From assembly GCF_030512175.1 (NCBI RefSeq), contig NZ_JAULBL010000001.1, positions 1,278,510-1,342,509 of the forward strand: DNA of 64,000 bases. The letters run 5' to 3'. The notes beneath the pieces are model-generated. The model ran no database searches. It saw nothing but the letters and a program-made list of their open reading frames with translations, and had not been told where the DNA came from. Positions 26,722 through 34,348 of this stretch are shown piece after piece. The DNA comes from Paeniglutamicibacter sulfureus (GTDB lineage: Bacteria; Actinomycetota; Actinomycetes; Actinomycetales; Micrococcaceae). Made by a program: the position numbers and the translations under genes. Positions within the stretch are counted from its first letter, which is position 1; every line of letters starts with the position of its first letter.

Positions 26722-27366
26722 ATGATCACGGTAAGTTATGCGCCCGCCGCTGTCGAATCTGATCTGCGTGGCGGCCTCCTTTCATGCCCCGAATGCGCCG
26801 GGGCATTGCGTCCGTGGGGCCATGCACGGGAACGACGGATCCGCATGGGAACCGCGGGGCCGTCCGTGTCGGTGTTTTGCCCGTTGCGGGCCCGGTGCAC
26901 CGGATGCCGGATGACTCATGTGCTGTTGCCGGTTGTTCTGGCGGCACGGAAGGCTGATGAGGCTTTGGTGATCGCCGCAGCCATCGAAGCCAAGGCCCTC
27001 GAGGGGCTCGGCCACCGCTCCATCGCGGATCGGGTGGGCCGGCCGGTGAGCACGGTGCGTGGTTGGCTGCGGTCTTTCGGCTCTTCCGCCGCGTCCCTGT
27101 GTTCTTGGTTTCGGTCTCTGCTGCTCCGGGACGCGTCGGATGCCGCGTCGCTCTGGCCGCAGTCCGCCCGTGGAATTCTTGCCCAGGCCTTGGGGGTTCT
27201 GTTGGCCTATGCCCGGGTGGTGGGCGAGCGTTTTGCGGTCCCGGAAGCCAGTGCGGTTCCTTGGCATGCTGCCGCGTTGGCCAGCGCCGGGCCGTGGGTG
27301 TTCAGCGGCACCTGGTGGGTGAAAAGGCTTGCAACACCAATTGGCCCTGATAGGGCGGGGTGTTGA
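26722..27366 (+). CDS. zinc-ribbon plus helix-turn-helix DNA-binding protein of the transposon (DUF6431-like)
   Basis: 214 residues from ATG 26722. The N-terminus has a probable zinc ribbon, CPEC (residues 22-25) and CTGC about 40 residues later. It is followed by a Hin/resolvase-like HTH (GHRSIADRVGRPVSTVRGWL, about 95-115) and a helical C-terminus. It is the first gene of the element, 84 bases before the transposase. Its role is probably binding of transposon ends or target DNA, or regulation. It resembles the DUF6431 proteins found beside similar transposases, but I cannot verify that match here. Confidence 0.65.
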   Translation: MITVSYAPAAVESDLRGGLLSCPECAGALRPWGHARERRIRMGTAGPSVSVFCPLRARCTGCRMTHVLLPVVLAARKADEALVIAAAIEAKALEGLGHRSIADRVGRPVSTVRGWLRSFGSSAASLCSWFRSLLLRDASDAASLWPQSARGILAQALGVLLAYARVVGERFAVPEASAVPWHAAALASAGPWVFSGTWWVKRLATPIGPDRAGC

Positions 27367-27449
27367 TGGGCGAAAGTGGGCAACAAGCATGACCTGCGCC
27401 CCGGTGCAGGTGGTGCCGATAAATACCGTTTCCCTGAAAGGACACCGCC

Positions 27450-28970
27450 TTGATGCCACTTGCCCTGATCCCGGAACAGCGTCCGGAAACCTTCGTTGCA
27501 GCCGACCCTCCACCGGCAACACCGGCACCGTCCTCGGCTCCGGTGAAAGGACCGGTGAAACGCAGCGAACGCGCCGAGCAGATCGCCCTGTTCCGCTACC
27601 AGCTCATCCGGGAAGCAGCCGATGACCAGCTCGGTGCCAAGGCCCGAGGTGTCATGGTGCGCGCACTGGCCATCCAATACCATCCCTGGCCTTTCGGGGG
27701 CACCAAGCGGTTCTCCCGGGAAAGTATCGATCGCTGGATCAAGGCCTGGAAGAAGGACGGCTTTGACGGGTTGAAGCCAACCCAACGCGCCCAAGGCCCG
27801 ATCACCGAGCCCCGGGTGCTGCTGCTGGCCGAGACCTTGAAGCGGGAGAAGCCTCACCGCACTGCCGCCCAAATCAAAAGGATCATCGCCACCACGCTGG
27901 GCGATGCACCCTCGGAAACGACGCTGCTGCGCCACTTCCGGTCCCTGGACATTTCCACCGGCGTTCCCGGGGCCGCCACCGGCCGCTTCGAAACCGAGGA
28001 ATCCAACGAAATCTGGGTGGGAGATGCCCTGCATGGGCCGCGGATCGAGGGACGCAAAACCTATTTGTTCGCGTTCCTCGATGACCATTCCCGGATGGTG
28101 GTCGCCTCCCGGTGGGCCTTCGCCGAGGACACCGTCCGCCTGGCCGCGGTGCTGCGTCCGGCCCTGCAAACCCACGGAATACCACGTCAGGTCTATGTCG
28201 ACAACGGCAGTGCCTTTGCTGACAAGGCACTTCAGCGGGTCACGGCGAAGCTGGGGATCAGGTTGGTTCATTCGGCCCCCTACCGCCCGCAGGGAAGGGG
28301 CAAAATTGAGCGGTTCTTCAATACCGTGACCCAGCAATTCCTGGGTGAAATCACCGTCACCAACCAGCCCTCGCTTCCGGGCACCGGGCAGGGATCGGAG
28401 ATCTCCACCCTGCAAGAACTGAACGCGCTCTTCACCTCCTGGGTGCAGGTTCTCTATCACCGCACCATCCACTCCACCACCGGGCAAACACCGCTTGAGC
28501 GCTGGGATGCCAGCTGGGTCAAACGCACCCCGGTACGCAAATCCCCGGACCAGGTCAGTGAGGCATTCCTCTGGTCCGAGAAACGTAAGGTCACCAAGAC
28601 TGCCACGATCTCCCTGCTGGGCAACACCTACCAGGTGGACCCGGTGCTGGCAGGAACCCGGGTCGAACTCATCTATGATCCCTTCGACCTGGCCGCCCCC
28701 ATCGCCGTGCACTCCCACCTGGGAGTCCCGGCCGGAACCGCGACCCTGCTTCAGATTCGTCGGCACGTGCACCCGAAGGCCAAGAATGCGGCCGCCGACC
28801 GGGACGCCGGAGCCCAAAACGTTTCCACCGGTATCGATTACCTGCGCCTGCTCGAGGACCAACACAAACACACCATGAGCGGGGCTCCGATCAGCTTCGA
28901 GAAACTCGCCACCCCGTCCAGAAACACCGACACCGCCAAAGCGCACCACCGCCAGGAGAACACGCCGTGA
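27450..28970 (+). CDS. DD(35)E transposase with rve core and Mu-type C-terminal domain
   Basis: About 506 residues. TTG 27450 and ATG 27453 are both possible starts behind GAAAGGA. N-terminal HTH segments (residues 30-140) precede the integrase core. The catalytic triad is D in WVGDALHGP, D in YVDNGSAF and E in GRGKIERFF, and exactly 35 residues separate the last two. A Mu-C-like beta barrel (YQVDPVLAGTRVELIYDPF) follows. It catalyses DNA strand transfer of the element. The stop overlaps the start of the ATPase gene by four bases, so the two are translated together, as in IstA/IstB and TniA/TniB pairs. Confidence 0.92.
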   Translation: MMPLALIPEQRPETFVAADPPPATPAPSSAPVKGPVKRSERAEQIALFRYQLIREAADDQLGAKARGVMVRALAIQYHPWPFGGTKRFSRESIDRWIKAWKKDGFDGLKPTQRAQGPITEPRVLLLAETLKREKPHRTAAQIKRIIATTLGDAPSETTLLRHFRSLDISTGVPGAATGRFETEESNEIWVGDALHGPRIEGRKTYLFAFLDDHSRMVVASRWAFAEDTVRLAAVLRPALQTHGIPRQVYVDNGSAFADKALQRVTAKLGIRLVHSAPYRPQGRGKIERFFNTVTQQFLGEITVTNQPSLPGTGQGSEISTLQELNALFTSWVQVLYHRTIHSTTGQTPLERWDASWVKRTPVRKSPDQVSEAFLWSEKRKVTKTATISLLGNTYQVDPVLAGTRVELIYDPFDLAAPIAVHSHLGVPAGTATLLQIRRHVHPKAKNAAADRDAGAQNVSTGIDYLRLLEDQHKHTMSGAPISFEKLATPSRNTDTAKAHHRQENTP

Positions 28971-29779
28971 GCATCACGTCACTGCAAAGCCATTACGGTT
29001 TTTCCCGCATGCCCTTCAGCGCGGACATCCCGCCCCAGGCGCTGCATCCGCACCCCGGGCACCGCGAGGCGATCGCCCGGATCCACTGGTGCATCGGCCA
29101 ACGCCAAATGGGTGTGATCACCGGGGAGGTCGGTGCCGGGAAAACCGTCGCGGTGCGCGCGGCACTGGCCGGGCTCGAGGCCTCCCGCCACCAGGTCATC
29201 TATCTTCCGGACCCGACCATCACCATGCGCGGCATCCATGCCACCATCGTTTCGGCCCTGGGCGGCCAGCCATCCTTCTATTCCGGGGTACTGGCCACCC
29301 AAACCGCGGCACTGCTGGCCGGGGAGCTGGACGAGCGTTCCCGCCTGCCGGTCGTGGTCATCGACGAGGCGCACCTTTTGAGCAACACCGAGCTGGAATC
29401 CCTGCGCATGCTCACCAACACGGCCCTTGATACCGGGTCCCACTTCGCATTGCTGCTCATTGGGCAACCCACGCTGCGCAGGCGCCTGAAGATGGCCGTC
29501 CTGGCCGCGCTGGACCAGCGCATCGGCACCCGTTTCACCCTCACCGGCATGAACCTTGCCGACACAGCCAGCTATATCAAAGCGCATCTCGGTTTTGCGG
29601 GCAGATCGGACACGCTGTTCTCCGAGGATGCCGTTACCGCCATCCACCAGGCCTCCCGGGGTTACCCGCGAGCGGTGAACAACCTCGCCGTCTCCGCGTT
29701 GATCGCCACCTACGCCGGCAACAAGACCATCGTCGACCAGGCCGCGGCGCAATCCGCGATCACCGAAAACAGCGAATAG
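28967..29779 (+). CDS. ExeA-family AAA ATPase, transposition target-selection protein
   Basis: 270 residues from GTG 28967. Walker A is GEVGAGKT (about residue 50) and Walker B is VVVIDEAHLL (about 125). A sensor region (LLIGQPTLRRRL) and a C-terminal helical lid with SRGYPRAVNNL complete the AAA fold shared by ExeA, TniB, TnsC and IstB. It likely binds target DNA with ATP and recruits the transposase. It overlaps the transposase stop. The gene looks intact, so the element may still be mobile. Confidence 0.9.
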   Translation: MSITSLQSHYGFSRMPFSADIPPQALHPHPGHREAIARIHWCIGQRQMGVITGEVGAGKTVAVRAALAGLEASRHQVIYLPDPTITMRGIHATIVSALGGQPSFYSGVLATQTAALLAGELDERSRLPVVVIDEAHLLSNTELESLRMLTNTALDTGSHFALLLIGQPTLRRRLKMAVLAALDQRIGTRFTLTGMNLADTASYIKAHLGFAGRSDTLFSEDAVTAIHQASRGYPRAVNNLAVSALIATYAGNKTIVDQAAAQSAITENSE

Positions 29780-29821
29780 GAGCCCGGCACCGACGACGAC
29801 CACGCCGTCAGCAAGACAACG

Positions 29822-29853
29822 AATGCCCTGCCGAAACCCCTCGGCAGGGCATT
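29822..29853. terminator. strong hairpin terminator inside the right transposon end
   Basis: Perfect 13-bp stem AATGCCCTGCCGA / TCGGCAGGGCATT with a six-base loop (AACCCC), followed by TTCC. It ends the three-gene transcript of the element. Confidence 0.8.
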
Positions 29854-29917
29854 TCCATGGGCGGCTCGTCGTCAAACCCGGTGACGCGAAGATCGTCAAA
29901 CAACGCGACGGTCAACA

Positions 29918-29923
29918 CTTGGG
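29918..29923. repeat. target-site duplication, right copy (CTTGGG)
   Basis: Second copy of the six-base duplication, directly after the right inverted repeat of the transposon. Confidence 0.95.
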
Positions 29924-29959
29924 CAGCGGAAACGGATGATTGACGCGATGCTTCTTCAC
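29918..29959 (-). pseudogene. detached 5' fragment of the M23 peptidase gene (start and 14 codons)
   Basis: GTG 29959 with GGAGAGG seven bases upstream begins the peptide MKKHRVNHPFPLPK, which joins in frame to PSQIRRQPKSARVAAAG... at 26529 once the transposon and one CTTGGG are removed. This gives a normal basic-then-hydrophobic signal peptide. The strong ribosome site and exact frame are the evidence that this is the original start. The promoter of the gene must lie further right, between here and the methyltransferase gene. Confidence 0.9.
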
Positions 29960-30161
29960 CAGCGGGCCTCTCCGTTCCCCGGTCCGACACCAGGGCCGGT
30001 CCCGTCGCACGAGCGTCGGCGTCGTCCCGCTTTGGGAACGGTGACTGCACAAGCCCACCGCACGGGAACGAGCGCCCAATATTTACGCTAACTGAAGGAC
30101 GGCACGGAAAGAAGGGATATTGGCCATGGGCCTGGCATTCTGGCCAAGCGGCTACGTTGGG

Positions 30162-30836
30162 CTAAACCGTCTGGTTAAAAACGTGGCGTCGGATCCACGC
30201 ATGCATGGCGATTCCGGCTGCCGAAGCAGCGTTGATGGATCGGGTGGAACCGAATTGTTCGATTGACAATGTTGCCTCGGCGCTTTGGTGGACTTCCTCG
30301 CTCAGCCCCGGCCCCTCTTGGCCGAAGACGAGCACGCAATTGCGTGGCAGCTCATAGGTCTCCAGCTTCTGGGAATCCGGGAAAATGTCGATACCGATGA
30401 TCGCCAACCCTTCACCCTGGGCCCACGCAACGAAATCCTCGACCGTCGGGTGGTGGCGGACGTGCTGGTAGCGGTCGGTGACCATTGCCCCGCGCTTGTT
30501 CCAGCGCCGTCGGCCGATGATGTGCACCTCCTTGGCCAGAAAGGCGTTGGCGGTGCGCACCACGGTGCCAATGTTCATGTCGTGCTGCCAGTTTTCGATG
30601 GCAATGTGGAAGTCGTGGCGGCGCTCGTCAAGGTCGGCGATGATCGCCTCCATGGACCAGTAGCGGTACTTGTCCGCCACATTGCGCCGGTCCCCCAGTT
30701 CCAGCAGCTCACGGTCGAAGTGCTCGCCGGATGGAAACTCGCCCTCCCACGGGCCGAGACCCACCTCGGGGCGTTCCTCATAGACGGGATCGTACTCGGT
30801 GGGTTCTGGTGCGGGGGTTTCAACGGCGGAAGTCAC
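30162..30836 (-). CDS. TrmH/SpoU-family RNA 2'-O-methyltransferase
   Basis: 224 residues. The SPOUT trefoil-knot motifs are visible: NIGTVVRTANAF (motif 1), CVLVFGQEGPGLS (motif 2) and LSIEQFGSTRSINAASAAGI (motif 3). A Glu/Pro-rich N-terminal extension of about 45 residues is typical of actinobacterial copies. It transfers a methyl group from S-adenosylmethionine to a ribose of tRNA or rRNA; the exact site is not predictable. It reads toward fba and the peptidase gene and is divergent from corA. Confidence 0.88.
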   Translation of the reverse strand: MTSAVETPAPEPTEYDPVYEERPEVGLGPWEGEFPSGEHFDRELLELGDRRNVADKYRYWSMEAIIADLDERRHDFHIAIENWQHDMNIGTVVRTANAFLAKEVHIIGRRRWNKRGAMVTDRYQHVRHHPTVEDFVAWAQGEGLAIIGIDIFPDSQKLETYELPRNCVLVFGQEGPGLSEEVHQSAEATLSIEQFGSTRSINAASAAGIAMHAWIRRHVFNQTV

Positions 30837-30998
30837 TCCTCAAGGGTAGTCGCCAATGGTCCCGCACCGGATCCCGGCCCTAAAACACCAGGTCGGGAAA
30901 CCACGCGTGCAATGGCGTGCGGCCGGTTGATGGCAAACTTGGCTAAGGCACGATTGGTTCGCCGGGTTTTCCTCCGGCCCGGAACGCAAGGAGGATCC

Positions 30999-32006
30999 AT
31001 GCCCATCATCGACAACGCGATCTACGTCAAGGGCAAGCGAGTGATCCATCCCCCGGACCTCAGCTCCACGTTCGAGTCCATGAAGGAGTCCGGCGGCATG
31101 GCCTGGCTGGGACTCTATCGACCCGACGAGGCCGAAATGCGGGAAGTCTCCGAGGAACTGGGCCTTCACGAACTGGCGGTGGAAGACACGCTCGCCGGCC
31201 ACCAGCGTCCCAAGCTGGAGCACTACGGCGACCACCTCTTTGTGGTGCTTCGACCGGCCCGCTACATTGACGAATCGGAAAAGGTCGAGTTCGGGGAACT
31301 GCACGTCTACGTCGGTGCCGATTTCGTGGTGACGGTACGCCACGCGGAGTCTCCCAAACTGGCGCAAGTGCGCCACCGGCTCGAGGACGAAGCCGGGCTC
31401 TTGGCGATCGGTCCCGAGGCCGTCCTTTACGCCGTCGTTGACCAGGTCGTGGACGAATACGAGCCGGTGTTTGCGGGCCTGAGCAACGACATCGACGAGA
31501 TCGAGGACCAGCTGTTCTCCGGGACCCCGAACGTCTCGCGGCGCATCTACGAGCTGTCCCGGGAGGTCATTGAATTCCAGCGCGCGCTCGCGCCGCTGGA
31601 GGACGTCCTCACCCGTTTGCGCAGGGACTTCAGGCTCAGCGACATTTCCGAGGACGACGCCCTGGAACTTGACCGCAAGCTCATCGACGTCCAGGACCAC
31701 GCGATCCGGCTCACCGAGCGCATTACCTCCTTCCGCGCCCTGCTGACCAACGCCCTGTCGCTGTCCTCGACGCTGGCTTCCCAGCGGGCCACGGAGGCGG
31801 GACTGGCGCAAAACGAGCAGATGAAGAAGATCTCGGCGTGGGCCGCCATCCTCTTTGCCCCGAGCCTGGTCACCGGCGTGTACGGCATGAACTTCACGCA
31901 CATGCCTGAATTGGACTTCACTTTTGGCTATCCGGCCGCGATCGGGCTGATGGTCGCCCTCGGAGTTGGACTCTTTGCCATCTTCAAGAAGAACAATTGG
32001 CTCTAG
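30999..32006 (+). CDS. corA: CorA-family magnesium/cobalt transport protein
   Basis: 335 residues from ATG 30999, preceded by AAGGAGG. The cytosolic funnel ends in the long stalk helix. Two C-terminal membrane helices follow (about 275-295 and 308-328), with the diagnostic YGMNF selectivity motif at the end of the first, and the C-terminus is the basic KKNNWL. The homopentamer conducts Mg2+, and in some cases Co2+ or Ni2+, into the cell. An open frame extends upstream, but the strong ribosome site and the family's usual length fix this start. It is a single-gene unit; no Mg-riboswitch was seen in the 160-base leader. Confidence 0.93.
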   Translation: MPIIDNAIYVKGKRVIHPPDLSSTFESMKESGGMAWLGLYRPDEAEMREVSEELGLHELAVEDTLAGHQRPKLEHYGDHLFVVLRPARYIDESEKVEFGELHVYVGADFVVTVRHAESPKLAQVRHRLEDEAGLLAIGPEAVLYAVVDQVVDEYEPVFAGLSNDIDEIEDQLFSGTPNVSRRIYELSREVIEFQRALAPLEDVLTRLRRDFRLSDISEDDALELDRKLIDVQDHAIRLTERITSFRALLTNALSLSSTLASQRATEAGLAQNEQMKKISAWAAILFAPSLVTGVYGMNFTHMPELDFTFGYPAAIGLMVALGVGLFAIFKKNNWL

Positions 32007-32087
32007 GTCTGCCCGGGGCTTCGTGCAATGCCGGGAAACCTGAAAGACTAGTGGCAGCAGGAAACCTCTCGAAAGGAACACCCACAC

Positions 32088-32936
32088 GTGTCAACGCATG
32101 AACCACGCAACGTCCATGACATTGAATGCTGGCTCACGGACATGGACGGGGTGCTCGTCCATGAAAACCAGGCCATCCCGGGCGCCGCGGACATGATCGC
32201 GCATTGGGTCTCTTCCGGCAAGCGCTTCCTGGTGCTGACCAACAACTCGATTTACACCCCACGGGACCTGCGCGCGCGATTGCTTTCCTCCGGGCTGGAC
32301 GTCCCCGAGGCCAACATCTGGACCTCGGCCATGGCAACCGCGGAGTTCCTGCGCCGCCAGCGGCCGGGCGGCCGGGCCTTCGTGATCGGCGAGGCGGGGT
32401 TGACCACCGCGCTGCACGATGCCGGTTTCATCCTGACCGACCAGGATCCGGAGTACGTGGTGCTGGGCGAGACCCGCACCTACTCCTTCGAGGCCATCAC
32501 CAAGGCCATCCGGTTGATCGCCGGCGGCGCCCGCTTCATCACCACCAACCCGGATGTCACCGGCCCCTCGCCCGAGGGCCTGCTTCCGGCCACCGGTTCC
32601 GTGGCGGCGCTGATCACCCAGGCCACCGGCAGCGCCCCATACGTGGTCGGCAAGCCGAACCCGATGATGTTCCGCTCTGCACTGAACCGGATCGACGCGC
32701 ATTCGGAAACCACCGCGATGATCGGGGACCGCATGGACACTGACATCGTCGCGGGCATGGAGGCAGGGTTGCTGACCATCCTGGTCCACACGGGAATCAC
32801 CCGTCCCGGCGACGTGGCATCGTTCCCGTTCCGCCCGGATGTGGAACATGATTCGGTGGCCGAGATCCTGGCCGAGCTTCGCGAGGGACGCGTCGGCGAG
32901 GATTCGTTCGTTACCTCCGGGCCGCACGAAGACTGA
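32088..32936 (+). CDS. HAD-superfamily IIA (NagD-like) phosphatase
   Basis: 282 residues from GTG 32088. Motif I is LTDMDGVLV (nucleophile Asp about residue 18), motif II is VLTNNS, and motifs III/IV are VVGKPNP and MIGDRMDTDIVAG. The C2B cap between them (about 85-190) matches class IIA enzymes such as NagD/AraL. These dephosphorylate small sugar or nucleotide phosphates; the substrate is not evident. It stands alone behind corA and ends at a hairpin shared with the convergent amidohydrolase. Confidence 0.9.
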   Translation: MSTHEPRNVHDIECWLTDMDGVLVHENQAIPGAADMIAHWVSSGKRFLVLTNNSIYTPRDLRARLLSSGLDVPEANIWTSAMATAEFLRRQRPGGRAFVIGEAGLTTALHDAGFILTDQDPEYVVLGETRTYSFEAITKAIRLIAGGARFITTNPDVTGPSPEGLLPATGSVAALITQATGSAPYVVGKPNPMMFRSALNRIDAHSETTAMIGDRMDTDIVAGMEAGLLTILVHTGITRPGDVASFPFRPDVEHDSVAEILAELREGRVGEDSFVTSGPHED

Positions 32937-32958
32937 TCCGTAGCCAAGACACGGTGGA

Positions 32959-32981
32959 CGTGCCCGGCTCATCCGGGCACG
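32959..32981. terminator. hairpin between convergent genes
   Basis: Perfect 9-bp stem CGTGCCCGG / CCGGGCACG with a five-base loop, located between the HAD phosphatase and amidohydrolase stops. Confidence 0.7.
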
Positions 32982-33006
32982 GCCACAGCTGCACCGGCGA
33001 CCCCGG

Positions 33007-34212
33007 CTAGGCAAGCTCCAGCTGGTCCGCCACCACGCGCCCATCGTGGATGACGGTGCGGTCGGACCCGCGGTCCATGACGGCGCTGGTCACGGTTTCG
33101 CCCGCGAGCAACACCAGGTCGGCGCGATCCCCCACGGCCAGGCCCGGGCGGTCGGTCGTCGAACCCAGCCGGGCCAGGCCCCGGTCCATGATTCCCGCCC
33201 CGCCCCAGGTCGCAATGGCCGCGGCGTGTTCGATCAGTTCGTCCTGCCGCAACCCGTGTGTGAAGGCCAGCTGCCAGGTGCGCGAGAGCAGGTCGCAGTC
33301 CCCGTAGGGGCTCCAGTAGTCGCGCTGGCCGTCCTCGCCCAGCCCCACCCGGATGCCCGCCGAGGTCATCGCGGCCAGGTTGAACTGCCTGCCCGAGGTC
33401 GCCGGGGCCACTGTTGCCCAGGAAATGTCCAGGTCCCCCATGCCCTCCATCACCCGGGCCGTGGCCGCCTCCGAAATATTGCCCAGCTCGTAGGCGTGGG
33501 AGAGTGTCACCCGTCCCTCCATGCCCAGTGCCCGGGTGCGTTCCATGACGAGTTCGGTGCTGAAAAGCGCCAGGTGGCCGGGCTCATGGAGGTGAATGTC
33601 GACATCCACCTGGTATTTTTCCGCCAATTCGAACACGATGTCCAGGTGCCGCACCGGGTCCCGGTCCAGATGGCAGGGGTCGATGCCGCCCATCACGGTG
33701 GCACCGAGCCTCAGCGATTCCTCCAGGTAGGGAACGGTTCCGGGCTCGAGCAGCAGCCCGGCCTGTGGGAAGGCCATGATCTGCACGTCGACGCTGGCGG
33801 CAAGTTTTTCCTTGGCGGCGAGCACCGCCTCGAATTTTTCCAGCTTGCAGTCGACATCGATCTGCGCGTAGCTGCGCACCCGGGTGGTGCCGTGGGCGAT
33901 CATGCGCCGGAGGGTCCCCTCGACCCTCTCGGGCAGCGGAACCTCGGCGTGGCGCCAGTTGTTGCGGTCGTTGAGCATCATGCCCCAGACCCCCGGGGCC
34001 CCGGTGTGTTCGCGGAACGGCAGCCCGATCCGGGTAGAGTCCAGGTGCACATGGACATCGGAGAACGCCGGAAGCGCCAGCTGGCCCCGGCCGTCGATTC
34101 CCGCGGCCACGGGGAGATCCGGGTTGTGTGGGGCGATGCCGCCGATCCGCCCGTCTGCGAGCTCGAGGTCCACCGCGTCCCGGCCCCATGGCCTCACGTT
34201 GCGCACGAGCAT
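33007..34212 (-). CDS. amidohydrolase, cytosine-deaminase-like
   Basis: 401 residues from ATG 34212 (AAGGGGA site); the longer open frame runs into xylB and is not used. Metal-binding motifs of the amidohydrolase fold are present: FSDVHVHLDS (first HxH), VDIHLHEPGH, VTLSHAYELG and a C-terminal GLGEDGQRDYWSPYGDCDLL with the catalytic Asp. The closest pattern is that of cytosine/isoguanine deaminase-type enzymes, which remove an amino group from cyclic nitrogen compounds. The ligand cannot be fixed. It lies downstream of xylB on the same strand, about 140 bases after its stop, so it may be part of that transcript, although the biochemical link is unclear. Confidence 0.8.
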   Translation of the reverse strand: MLVRNVRPWGRDAVDLELADGRIGGIAPHNPDLPVAAGIDGRGQLALPAFSDVHVHLDSTRIGLPFREHTGAPGVWGMMLNDRNNWRHAEVPLPERVEGTLRRMIAHGTTRVRSYAQIDVDCKLEKFEAVLAAKEKLAASVDVQIMAFPQAGLLLEPGTVPYLEESLRLGATVMGGIDPCHLDRDPVRHLDIVFELAEKYQVDVDIHLHEPGHLALFSTELVMERTRALGMEGRVTLSHAYELGNISEAATARVMEGMGDLDISWATVAPATSGRQFNLAAMTSAGIRVGLGEDGQRDYWSPYGDCDLLSRTWQLAFTHGLRQDELIEHAAAIATWGGAGIMDRGLARLGSTTDRPGLAVGDRADLVLLAGETVTSAVMDRGSDRTVIHDGRVVADQLELA

Positions 34213-34348
34213 TGCCCATTCCCCTTCGTTCGGTGGCCCGTCGGCGTCCGGCGGCGCGGTTTCCACTCTTCCATGCCGCATCGGCCCGGGAATGCAAGCG
34301 AATTGGCGTTGCGCGGTCGCCGGGCTGCCGCGGAGATTGGCGCTGGTG

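Larger units (their letters stand above)
26536..29917 (+). mobile_element. 3,382-bp three-gene transposon with DD(35)E transposase and ExeA-type ATPase
   Basis: The ends are 21-bp inverted repeats with one mismatch, beginning TGTTGA (left 26536-26556, right 29897-29917) and sharing the exact core CGTCGCGTTGTTTG. A perfect 6-bp duplication CTTGGG flanks both. It carries a zinc-ribbon/HTH protein, a transposase with Mu-type C-terminal region and an AAA ATPase, all on the plus strand. A second GTCAAAC block lies inside the right end (29871-29877), as in elements with multiple transposase-binding sites. The TG...CA ends and transposase-plus-ATPase pair recall IS21/Tn552/Mu-like elements. I do not know a named match. 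Confidence 0.93.

Noticed and set aside
27207-28949. 580-residue frame antisense to the transposase
   Set aside because: The plus strand has the exact DD(35)E triad and overlaps its ATPase partner; the antisense frame has no recognisable domain.
29808-30050. 80-residue minus-strand frame at the right transposon edge
   Set aside because: It crosses the transposon end, and after excision its frame hits a stop at once. The neighbouring frame from GTG 29959 joins the peptidase correctly.
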